From contig NZ_JAJNEL010000001.1 in assembly GCF_029428675.1 (NCBI RefSeq), positions 3,472,001 through 3,536,000 of the forward strand: DNA of 64,000 nucleotides. Direction: 5' to 3'. A model generated the notes under the pieces. That model searched no databases and had not been told where the DNA came from. It saw only the letters and a list, made by a program, of their open reading frames with translations. The number at the start of each line of letters is the position of its first letter. Positions within the stretch are counted from its first letter, which is position 1. The position numbers and the translations under genes are program-made. This DNA comes from Streptomyces sp. JH14 (lineage in GTDB: Bacteria; Actinomycetota; Actinomycetes; Streptomycetales; Streptomycetaceae). Shown in pieces: positions 8,605 through 16,267 of this stretch.

Positions 8605-9613
8605 CGTGACCGCTCCCCTTCTGCTGTACGGCGCCGGCCAGGGCTGTTTCCGTGGCCTCTGCGGTGCCTTCGGTACGGAAGACCTCGGCGATGTGGTGGC
8701 GTCGCTGCTCCATCCGTACGAGACCGAGTCCGAGCCCGGCGACACTGTCGCGGACCACGTCGTACGTCTCCTCGCCGGTGGCCTCGATCAGCAGGATGTG
8801 CCCGGCGCCGGGCAGACCGTTCCCTTCGATTCCGTCGAGGCCCACGAGCTTCACGCCGGCTGCCGTCAGCGTCCGGCGCAGCGCGTCCGTGCCGTCCGGG
8901 TGGGTGTCGCTGTCGGTGACCTCCACCGCGAGGGTCGTTGTGATCTGGGTGAAGTCGCTGGTGGAGCTGGAACGCAGCAGCGCACCGCCGTCGATGACGA
9001 CGACATGGTCGCAGGTGCGCTCCAGTTCCCCCAGCAGGTGCGAGGTCACCAGGACCGAGATGCCGAAGTCCGTGTGGACGCGGCGGATCAGGCCGAGCAT
9101 CTCGTCCCGTCCGACCGGGTCCAACCCGTTGGTCGGCTCGTCGAGAAGGACCAGCTGCGGGTCGTGGACCAGCGCCTGTGCCAGCTTCACCCGCTGCTTC
9201 ATGCCGGTCGAGTAGCCACCGATGGGGCGGTAGCGCTCCTCGTACAGCCCCACGTGGCGCAGGGTGTCGGCGGTGCGCTCGCGCGCGGCCGTCGGCGGCA
9301 GTCCGGACATCCGCGCCATGTGGACGACGAACTCGGTGGCCGAGACGTCCGGTGGCAGGCAGTCGTGCTCGGGCATGTACCCGACCCGCTCCCGGATGGC
9401 GGCGCCACTGGTGGCGACGTCCAGCCCGAGCACTGCGGCCCGGCCTTCGGTGGCGGGGGACAGACCCAGCAGGATCTTGATCAGTGTGGATTTGCCGGCT
9501 CCGTTGGCACCCACCAGCCCGGTCACACCGGGCCCGATGTCCAGAGTGAGCCGGTCAAGAGCGGTCACCCGGGGGAACCGCTTGCTCAGGCTTTCGGTCG
9601 CGATCACAGTCAC
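8594..9613 (-). CDS. ABC transporter ATP-binding protein
   Basis: 339 aa if started at the GTG at 9613 (VTVIATESLSKRF); another GTG lies two codons later, and the longer open frame upstream is proline/glycine-rich and not family-like. Walker A is GANGAGKST, the signature is YSTGMKQRVKLA, Walker B is LVLLDEPTNGLD, and the H-loop is TSHLLGE. It is the first gene of the four-gene ABC-2 operon and is similar in design to the second ATPase, so the operon looks like a duplicated ATPase-permease pair. It is divergent from the peptidase gene at 9909, with a shared promoter region of about 295 bp. Confidence 0.9.
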   Translation of the reverse strand: MTVIATESLSKRFPRVTALDRLTLDIGPGVTGLVGANGAGKSTLIKILLGLSPATEGRAAVLGLDVATSGAAIRERVGYMPEHDCLPPDVSATEFVVHMARMSGLPPTAARERTADTLRHVGLYEERYRPIGGYSTGMKQRVKLAQALVHDPQLVLLDEPTNGLDPVGRDEMLGLIRRVHTDFGISVLVTSHLLGELERTCDHVVVIDGGALLRSSSTSDFTQITTTLAVEVTDSDTHPDGTDALRRTLTAAGVKLVGLDGIEGNGLPGAGHILLIEATGEETYDVVRDSVAGLGLGLVRMEQRRHHIAEVFRTEGTAEATETALAGAVQQKGSGHDEH

Positions 9614-9908
9614 GTCTTCGACGGTAGTGGTACGGGCCACACCGGTCGTCAGACCAGGCGGTTGTATCCGCGTCAGACTCCAGTCGTACGGACCCGTAGG
9701 GGGACCCCATGGAGGAGGACCCGGGCCCGCCGCGAAGCCCGGGGCTGCACCGGCTCCAGGGAATCCGGCCGGGAGTGGATCGCAGTCGCCTTGCGTGGAG
9801 TCGTCCACAGGTCCGCGCACACCCCTTGACGCAGCCGCCAGGCATTGTCACATTCATCAGTGTCACGTTACGAGCACGTACCGCACACGGCATGGGACGG
9901 ACGGTGGC

Positions 9909-10760
9909 ATGGCCTCATCGGTGAAAGACCAATCGGCCCCGGAGCTCCAGGGGTTCAAAGAGGTGCAGCGCCTCGCGTACGCATGCGCGGAGGCGGTCGC
10001 CGCCCGGCTCGAACCGGGCATGACGGAGCGCGAGGCGGCCCGGATGCAGCGGGAGTGGCTGCGGAGGCGCGGGGTGCGGGACTGGTTCCATCTCCCGTTC
10101 GCCTGGTTCGGGGACCGTACGGCGTTCACCGGCTTCAAGGTGCCGTTGCAGTTCTTCCCGACCAACCGGAAGCTGGAGCCGGGGATGCCGTTCATCCTCG
10201 ACATGGCCCCCGTCCACAAGGGTTTCACGGCGGACATCGGATACTCCGGCTGTCTCGGGCTCAACCCGCTGCACGACAGGCTCCTGGCCGATCTGGAGGC
10301 CCATCGCGCTCTGATTCTGAGCGAGGTGCGCGAGCGGCGTTCGCTGCGCGAGATCTACGAGGACGTCGAACGGCTGATGATCAGGCAGGGGTACGCGAAC
10401 AGACATCGCGCGTACCCCTTCGGAGTCATCGCCCACAAGATCGACCGGGTCGCCGAGCGCCGCTGGTCCCCGCATGTCTTCGGGTTCGGCACGCAGTCGC
10501 TCAAGGGTCTTGTCAGTGATGCGCTGCACGGGCACCGGGACGGCTGGTCGCCGCTGTGGAGTCCGTACCGCTTCTCCGACCATCCGCCGCAGCCGGGGCT
10601 GTGGGCGGTCGAGCCCCATCTCGGATTCCGGGGCACGGGAGCGAAGTTCGAGGAGATCCTGGTCGTCACCGACTCCAAGGACCCCGAGCAGAGCGCCTTC
10701 TGGCTGGACGACGATCTGCCGCATGTGCGGCGCTGGGCCGAGGAGAAGGTGGCGGCGTGA
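9909..10760 (+). CDS. M24 family peptidase / creatinase-fold protein
   Basis: 283 aa from the ATG at 9909; upstream in-frame codons run through the divergent ABC gene and are not family-like. The fold is that of aminopeptidase P / methionine aminopeptidase (pita-bread). The metal-site pattern appears in outline: DMAPVHKGFTADIGYSG supplies two Asp residues (about 105 and 115), and an H and two E positions follow (SPHVFGFGTQS, WAVEPHLG, KFEEILVV). Proline peptidase or a related hydrolytic role is likely, but the substrate is unknown. The stop overlaps the GTG start of the next gene (GTGA). Confidence 0.8.
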   Translation: MASSVKDQSAPELQGFKEVQRLAYACAEAVAARLEPGMTEREAARMQREWLRRRGVRDWFHLPFAWFGDRTAFTGFKVPLQFFPTNRKLEPGMPFILDMAPVHKGFTADIGYSGCLGLNPLHDRLLADLEAHRALILSEVRERRSLREIYEDVERLMIRQGYANRHRAYPFGVIAHKIDRVAERRWSPHVFGFGTQSLKGLVSDALHGHRDGWSPLWSPYRFSDHPPQPGLWAVEPHLGFRGTGAKFEEILVVTDSKDPEQSAFWLDDDLPHVRRWAEEKVAA

Positions 10761-12538
10761 GTCTGCAGGATCTGCCGGATTACCGCGAACGCCGGGTGCG
10801 TACGGGCGGGATCGAGCTGTGTGTCGCCGAGTTGGGCGACGGGACGCGTCCCACGCTGGTGCTCGTGCACGGCTACCCGGACAGCAAGGAAGTCTGGACG
10901 GAGGTTGCACGGCGGCTGGCCGAGCAGTGGCATGTCGTGCTGTACGACGTGCGCGGACACGGCAGGTCGACCGCGCCGTCGCCGCTGCGCGGCGGGTTCA
11001 CGCTGGAGAAGCTGACCGACGACTTCCTGGCGGTGGCCGACGCGGTGAGCCCGGACCGGCCGGTGCATCTGGTCGGGCACGACTGGGGTTCGGTGCAGTC
11101 GTGGGAGTTCGCGACGGTCAAGCGCACCGAGGGCCGGATCGCTTCCTTCACATCGATGTCGGGACCCTCCCTGGACCATTTCGGACACTGGATCAAGCAG
11201 CGGATGTCCCGGCCCACCCCGCGCCGGGTCGGCCAACTGCTCGGCCAGGGAGCCAAATCCTGGTACGTGTACATGCTGCACACTCCGGTGCTGCCGGAGC
11301 TCGCCTGGCGCGGTCCGCTCGGCAGACAGTGGCCACGGATACTCCAGCGCCTGGAGAACGTGCCGGCGGGCGACTATCCGACGCCGTCCCTGCCGAACGA
11401 CGCGGCGCACGGTGCCTGGCTCTACCGTGACAACGTCCGTGCCCGGTTGGGCAGGCCGCGCGGCGACGCGTACGCGCATGTGCCGGTCCAGCTGATCACA
11501 CCGACCGGCGACATCTTCCTTTCGGAGAAGCTCTACGACCGACTTGAGCTCTGGGCACCGCAGTTGGTACGACGCTCCCTGCCGGCCAAGCACTGGGTGC
11601 CGCGTACCAGGCCGGACCAGCTGGCTTCCTGGATCACCGAGTTCGTCGCCACCAACGAGTCGGACCGGGAGGAGGGGCGTCCACTTCAGGCCACCGCACC
11701 GACCGGGGCGTATGCGGACCGGTTCGGCGGCCGGCTGGTGCTGGTGACGGGCGCGGCCGCCGGCATCGGACGGGCCACCGTGTTCGCCTTCGCCGAGGCG
11801 GGCGCCCGGGTGGTGGCCGTGGACCGGGATGCGGAAGGGGCTGCCAGAACGGCCGAGATGGCGCGGCTGATCGGTTCCCCGGCGGCCTGGGGCGAGGCGG
11901 TCGATGTCAGTGACGAACAGGCGATGGAGAAGCTCGCCGAGAAGGTCGCCGCCGAGTACGGCATCGTCGACGTTCTGGTCAACAATGCCGGGATCGGGCT
12001 GTCCGGCTCATTCCTGGAGACCACGAGCGAGGACTGGAAGAACGTCCTCGACGTCAATCTGTGGGGTGTCATCCACGGTTGCCGGATCTTCGGCAGGCAG
12101 ATGGCCGAGCGCGGTCAGGGGGGCCATATCGTCAACACCGCCTCCGCTGCCGCATATCAGCCGTCCCGGGCGCTGCCCGCGTACAGCACTTCCAAGGCTG
12201 CCGTGCTGATGCTCAGCGAGTGCCTGCGGGCCGAACTGGCCGAGCGCTCGATCGGCGTCAGCGCGATCTGCCCCGGCATCGTGAACACCAACATCACCGC
12301 GACGGCGCATTTCGCCGGGGCCGACGCCGCCGAGGAGAAGCGGCTGCAGAAGCGGACCGGCCGGCTGTACGGGCTCCGCAACTACCCGCCGGAGAAGGTC
12401 GCCGACGCGATCATCGAGGCCGTGGTGCACAACCGTGCCGTGGTGCCGGTGACACCGGAGGCCCGCGCCGCCAGGTTTTTGTCCCGGTTCAGCCCCGGCT
12501 CACTGCGCGGGATCGCCCGGCTGAAGCCGCCGCTGTGA
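10757..12538 (+). CDS. alpha/beta-hydrolase - short-chain dehydrogenase fusion (EphD-like)
   Basis: 593 aa bifunctional protein. Residues about 1-300 are an epoxide-hydrolase-type alpha/beta hydrolase: oxyanion motif HGYP, nucleophile elbow GHDWGS with Asp as nucleophile, and a late His in AKHWVP. Residues about 320-593 are an SDR: Rossmann TGAAAGIGRAT, NNAG, and catalytic YSTSK with preceding Ser. Architecture and length match mycobacterial EphD, which is linked to mycolate metabolism; Streptomyces has no mycolates, so the substrate here must differ. It overlaps both neighbours by 4 bp (GTGA) in an operon with an M24 peptidase homologue and a MerR regulator. Confidence 0.9.
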   Translation: MSLQDLPDYRERRVRTGGIELCVAELGDGTRPTLVLVHGYPDSKEVWTEVARRLAEQWHVVLYDVRGHGRSTAPSPLRGGFTLEKLTDDFLAVADAVSPDRPVHLVGHDWGSVQSWEFATVKRTEGRIASFTSMSGPSLDHFGHWIKQRMSRPTPRRVGQLLGQGAKSWYVYMLHTPVLPELAWRGPLGRQWPRILQRLENVPAGDYPTPSLPNDAAHGAWLYRDNVRARLGRPRGDAYAHVPVQLITPTGDIFLSEKLYDRLELWAPQLVRRSLPAKHWVPRTRPDQLASWITEFVATNESDREEGRPLQATAPTGAYADRFGGRLVLVTGAAAGIGRATVFAFAEAGARVVAVDRDAEGAARTAEMARLIGSPAAWGEAVDVSDEQAMEKLAEKVAAEYGIVDVLVNNAGIGLSGSFLETTSEDWKNVLDVNLWGVIHGCRIFGRQMAERGQGGHIVNTASAAAYQPSRALPAYSTSKAAVLMLSECLRAELAERSIGVSAICPGIVNTNITATAHFAGADAAEEKRLQKRTGRLYGLRNYPPEKVADAIIEAVVHNRAVVPVTPEARAARFLSRFSPGSLRGIARLKPPL

Positions 12539-13509
12539 GCGGGCCGGGGACAACGGGCGGGACGAGTCGGCTACGCGCCGAGTACCGGATCGAGGACCTG
12601 GCGCATGCGAGCGGCGCCACGGTCCGCACGATCCGGGCCTATCAGGACCGGGGGCTGTTGCCTACCCCGGAGCGGCGCGGCCGGGCCAATGTGTACGGGG
12701 AGACGCATCTCGCCCGGCTCCGGCAGATCGCCGATCTGCTGGACCGTGGCTACACGCTGGCCAGCATCAAGGAGTTGCTGGAGGCGTGGGACGAGGGCCG
12801 CGGTCTCGGCGGGGTGCTCGGGCTCGTCGCCGAGGTGCACGGCCCGTGGACCGACGAGCAGGCCGACCGGATCACCCGCGACGAGCTGCACCGGAAGTTC
12901 GGCGGCATACAGGACGATCAGGCGGTCGCCGAGGCGGTCGAGCTCGGAGTGCTTGAACCGATCCCCGGAAAGGAGGACGAGTTCCTCGTACCGAGCCCGC
13001 AAGAACTGTCGGTGGCAGTCGAGTTGCACGCGGCCGGTGTGCCGCTCACCGCAATCTCAGGACATCTGAGGGAACTTCGCGTCCAGGTGGAACACATCGC
13101 CTCCCGTTTCCTGGAGTTCACCACAGAGCACGTGTTCGCCCGTTACCTCGGCCATCGGCCACCGACGGACGCGGATGCGGCCGAGGCGGCCGAGCTGGTG
13201 CGCCGGCTCCGGCCGCTCGCCCAGCAGACGGTCGATGCAGAACTCGCCCGTGCCATGCGGATGTTCGCCACCCGCCATCTGCACCACCATCTCGGCACCG
13301 GCACTCCGCTCGGAGCTGCGTTCTCGGCCGATGAGTCACGTTCTGTGCTGCTTCCGCCGGACACGATACAGGCCGTGCAGCGGCTTGTTGGGACAGAGAA
13401 CGTCACGTCCTTCATCACGGCGGCCACCGAACGGGAGGTACAGAAAAGGACATTGGACACACTCGCCACATCACACGCTAAATCCAGGCAAGTTGATCAA
13501 ATCGATTGA
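12535..13509 (+). CDS. MerR family transcriptional regulator
   Basis: 324 aa from the GTG at 12535, which overlaps the stop of the fusion gene. The N-terminal winged helix is clear: YRIEDLAHASGATVRTIRAYQDRGLLPTP (about residues 14-43), then the second wing and dimerisation helix. The C-terminus of about 200 residues is helical, longer than in metal-sensing MerR proteins, and has no metal-binding Cys cluster; it probably binds an organic ligand. As last gene of the operon it may regulate the operon itself. A DnaA-box group follows the stop codon. Confidence 0.9.
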   Translation: MSGPGTTGGTSRLRAEYRIEDLAHASGATVRTIRAYQDRGLLPTPERRGRANVYGETHLARLRQIADLLDRGYTLASIKELLEAWDEGRGLGGVLGLVAEVHGPWTDEQADRITRDELHRKFGGIQDDQAVAEAVELGVLEPIPGKEDEFLVPSPQELSVAVELHAAGVPLTAISGHLRELRVQVEHIASRFLEFTTEHVFARYLGHRPPTDADAAEAAELVRRLRPLAQQTVDAELARAMRMFATRHLHHHLGTGTPLGAAFSADESRSVLLPPDTIQAVQRLVGTENVTSFITAATEREVQKRTLDTLATSHAKSRQVDQID

Positions 13510-13521
13510 TTTCTCTGGTAC

Positions 13522-13575
13522 TTGTCCACAGAATCGCCAAATTGCCTGTGGATAAAGCTAGTTGGCTGTGGATCA
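13522..13575. promoter_or_regulatory. DnaA-box-like cluster
   Basis: Three 9-mers in 54 bp: TTGTCCACA at 13522-13530 (+), TTATCCACA at 13547-13555 (-) and TGATCCACA at 13567-13575 (-). The first matches the preferred Streptomyces DnaA box exactly. The cluster lies between the MerR gene and kptA. Binding by DnaA is inferred. Confidence 0.55.
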
Positions 13576-13656
13576 AACCTGTGAACGAAAATCGGCGGTG
13601 TGCATCCTGACCAAATCCGGATGCGTTGACGAGATCGTCACGGGCACTCTTGCGGG

Positions 13657-14214
13657 ATGGACGACAGCGGGATGGACGAGAGACGCACCGTCAAGGTGTC
13701 CAAATACCTTTCGAAGCACCTGCGGCATCACCCCGAGCGCATCGGCATCACTCTCGATGCGAACGGCTGGGTGCCGATCGACGAGCTGCTGCGGGCCACG
13801 GCCCGGCACAATTTCCCCATCACCCGGGCCGAGCTCGACCATGTCGTCGCGGCCAATGACAAACAGCGCTACGCCATCGAGGGCGACCGCATCCGTGCGA
13901 GCCAGGGCCACACCGTCCCGGTGGACCTCGGTCTGCCACCCGCCGAGCCGCCGGCGTACCTCTACCACGGCACGGTGGGCCGCGTCCTGGACGCGATCCG
14001 TACCGAGGGGCTGCGCCCCATGAACCGGCGCCACGTCCATCTCTCGCCCGACCGCGAGACGGCGACCCGTGTCGGCGCCCGGCGCGGGCGCCCTGTCGTC
14101 CTCTCCGTGGACGCGGCGGCGATGCACCGGGCCGGCCACGTCTTCTACGTCAGCGCGAACGGCGTCTGGCTCACCGACGCGGTACCGCCCGAGTTCCTGC
14201 GCTTCCCCGGCTGA
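13657..14214 (+). CDS. kptA: RNA 2'-phosphotransferase (Tpt1/KptA family)
   Basis: 185 aa, the family length. It transfers the 2'-phosphate at an RNA splice junction to NAD+. Family landmarks: KYLSKHLRHHPERIGI (the basic N-terminal motif with Arg/His that binds the 2'-phosphate), DANGWV, YHGT about residue 107 and HLSPDRETA about residue 133, the last two forming the NAD+-binding ART-like half. Bacteria lack the tRNA splicing pathway that makes this substrate, so the cellular role of bacterial KptA is unresolved; proposed roles include repair of 2'-phosphorylated ends. An in-frame ATG four codons later is an alternative start. Confidence 0.92.
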   Translation: MDDSGMDERRTVKVSKYLSKHLRHHPERIGITLDANGWVPIDELLRATARHNFPITRAELDHVVAANDKQRYAIEGDRIRASQGHTVPVDLGLPPAEPPAYLYHGTVGRVLDAIRTEGLRPMNRRHVHLSPDRETATRVGARRGRPVVLSVDAAAMHRAGHVFYVSANGVWLTDAVPPEFLRFPG

Positions 14215-14281
14215 GCCCGACCCGCACCTACCGCGGAACCGGTCCCCCTGCCGCCCTGTCGCCCGCCGTATGGTCATAGGT

Positions 14282-15178
14282 ATGCGTCTGAGCACTGCAA
14301 TTCTGCCGATCCACCGCTGGAGCGAGGGCCGCAAGGTCTGGCAGCGCGCCGAGGAACTGGGTTTCCACGCCGCGTACACGTACGACCACCTGGCCTGGCG
14401 GACCTTCCGCGACGGACCGTGGTTCGGTGCGGTTCCGACCCTGACCGCAGCGGCCGCCGCCACCGAGCGGATCCGTCTGGGCACCCTCGTCACCTCCCCG
14501 AACTTCCGGCACCCGGTGACCTTGGCCAAGGACCTCATCACGCTGGACGACGTCGCCGACGGACGTATCACCCTCGGTATCGGTGCAGGCGGCAACGGTT
14601 TCGACGCCACGACACTGCGCCGGAGCGACGAGGAGCCATGGACCCCGCGCGAGCGGGCCGACCACTTCGCCGAGTTCGTTCCCCTGCTCGACCGGCTGCT
14701 GCGGGAACCGTCGGTCACGCACGAGGGGGAGTTCTACTCGGCGAACGAGGCGCGGAACATCCCCGGCTGTGTGCAGCGCCCGAGGCTGCCGTTCGCCGTG
14801 GCCGCCACCGGGCCGCGCGGGCTGAAGCTCGCCGCGCAGTACGGGCAGGCCTGGGTCACCACCGGCGACCCCAAGCTGTTCGAAGAGGGCACGCCCGCGC
14901 AGTCCGTGGAGGCCATCCGCGGGCAGCTCAAGAAGCTCGGGACGGCCTGCGAGGCCATCGGCCGGGATGTCGGTGAGCTGGACAAGATCCTGCTCACCGG
15001 CTTCACCCCGGACCGCCCCCTGGAGTCCTTCGACGCGTTCGTGGACTTCGCAGGCACCCACTTCGAGCTGGGGTTCACGGAGATCGTCATCCACTGGCCG
15101 ATCGCGGACTCCGACTTCGCGGCGGACGAGAAGGTCTTCGAGCGGATCGCCACCGAAGGCCTGTCCCAGCTCGGCTGA
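14282..15178 (+). CDS. LLM-class F420-dependent oxidoreductase
   Basis: 298 aa luciferase-like monooxygenase fold (TIM barrel) using F420 or FMN. It has an N-terminal strand MRLSTAILP, the GTLVTSPNFRHPVTLAKDLITLD segment, the GIGAGGN loop that contacts the cofactor phosphate, and AATGPRGLKLAAQY. Actinobacterial members are mostly F420-dependent. Start at 14282; an ATG four codons upstream (14270) is also possible. A strong hairpin follows at 15228-15252. Substrate unknown. Confidence 0.88.
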   Translation: MRLSTAILPIHRWSEGRKVWQRAEELGFHAAYTYDHLAWRTFRDGPWFGAVPTLTAAAAATERIRLGTLVTSPNFRHPVTLAKDLITLDDVADGRITLGIGAGGNGFDATTLRRSDEEPWTPRERADHFAEFVPLLDRLLREPSVTHEGEFYSANEARNIPGCVQRPRLPFAVAATGPRGLKLAAQYGQAWVTTGDPKLFEEGTPAQSVEAIRGQLKKLGTACEAIGRDVGELDKILLTGFTPDRPLESFDAFVDFAGTHFELGFTEIVIHWPIADSDFAADEKVFERIATEGLSQLG

Positions 15179-15227
15179 CCCTCGGACCCGCTGTCGGCGG
15201 CAGACCGTCGTCGGCCGCCGGCAGCGC

Positions 15228-15252
15228 GCCAGGGGATCCGAGATCCCCTGGC
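15228..15252 (+). terminator. hairpin terminator after the LLM oxidoreductase gene
   Basis: GCCAGGGGATC (15228-15238), loop CGA, GATCCCCTGGC (15242-15252): an 11-bp perfect stem 50 bp after the stop codon. No U-tract follows. Confidence 0.75.
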
Positions 15253-15347
15253 ATATGCGGCAGGCATGTTCCCCAGCTCAGAGGCGCGCGCCCTCATATG
15301 TGCGCCCCTCCGCACACCCGTGCGCCGTCGTACGCGAGAATGGCGGG

Positions 15348-16214
15348 GTGACCTCAGCTATCGAATCGCCTCTGCCTGCCCTTCCCCGGCTGGTCGCCAC
15401 CGATCTGGACGGCACTCTGCTGCGTGACGACAAAACCGTCTCGGACCGCACCGTCGCGGCTCTCGCCGCGGCCGAGGAGGCCGGGATCGAGGTCTTCTTC
15501 GTCACCGGACGCCCGGCCCGCTGGATGGATGTCGTCAGCGACCATGTCCACGGCCACGGCCTGGCGATCTGCGCGAACGGCGCCGCGGTCGCCGATCTGC
15601 ACGCGGGCGGCAAGCTGCTGAAGGTCCGGCCGCTGGAACGTGGCGCCGCCCTCGCGGTCGTCCACGCCCTGCGTGCGGCCGCCCCGGGCACGACGTTCGC
15701 CGTGGAGCTGACGACCGGCATCCACTACGAGCCGGCCTACCCGCCGTTCCACGTCGACCCGGGCGCCACCGTCGCCATCGCCGAGAAGCTGCTCCACGAG
15801 GAGACCCCGGGCTCGGGCGTCCCCGTTCTGAAGCTTCTCGCGCACCACACGGAGCTGGCCCCCGACGACTTCCTCGATGTGGCCCGCGCCGCAGCCGGCG
15901 ATGTGGCGTCCTTCACCCGGTCCAGCCCCACGGCCCTGCTGGAAGTCAGCGGTCTCGGCGTCTCCAAGGCCAGCACGCTGGCGCTCTGCTGTGCCGAGCG
16001 CGGCATCTCGCCCGCCGAGGTCGTCGCCTTCGGGGACATGCCGAACGACGTGGAGATGCTGAGCTGGGCAGGCACCTCGTACGCGATGGCCAACGCTCAC
16101 CCCGCAGCGCTCGCCGCCGCCTCCGGCCGGACCGTCACCAACAACGAGGACGGTGTCGCGGTCGTCGTCGAACGGCTGGTCGCCGAGCGCCGGACGCACC
16201 GCACCGAAGGCTGA
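15348..16214 (+). CDS. HAD-superfamily (Cof-type) phosphatase
   Basis: 288 aa from the GTG at 15348. Motif I is [10 protein letters not shown], motif II VTGRPA, and the Mg2+-binding motif GDMPNDVEM about residue 227. The C2B-type cap occupies residues about 90-190. It is the second Cof-like phosphatase in the window and shares the same motif wording with the one downstream of serS, so the two look like paralogues. Probably monocistronic between the hairpin at 15228 and the convergent kinase gene. Substrate not predictable. Confidence 0.9.
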   Translation: MTSAIESPLPALPRLVATDLDGTLLRDDKTVSDRTVAALAAAEEAGIEVFFVTGRPARWMDVVSDHVHGHGLAICANGAAVADLHAGGKLLKVRPLERGAALAVVHALRAAAPGTTFAVELTTGIHYEPAYPPFHVDPGATVAIAEKLLHEETPGSGVPVLKLLAHHTELAPDDFLDVARAAAGDVASFTRSSPTALLEVSGLGVSKASTLALCCAERGISPAEVVAFGDMPNDVEMLSWAGTSYAMANAHPAALAAASGRTVTNNEDGVAVVVERLVAERRTHRTEG

Positions 16215-16267
16215 ACACCGGCCACGAACGGCGGCAGACCACGAAGCCTCGCACCAGCGACCGGCCG

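Noticed and set aside
9601..9908. N-terminal extension of the ABC ATPase up to 9820
   Set aside because: The added sequence is Pro/Gly-rich and unrelated to ABC proteins; the GTG at 9613 begins the conserved domain.
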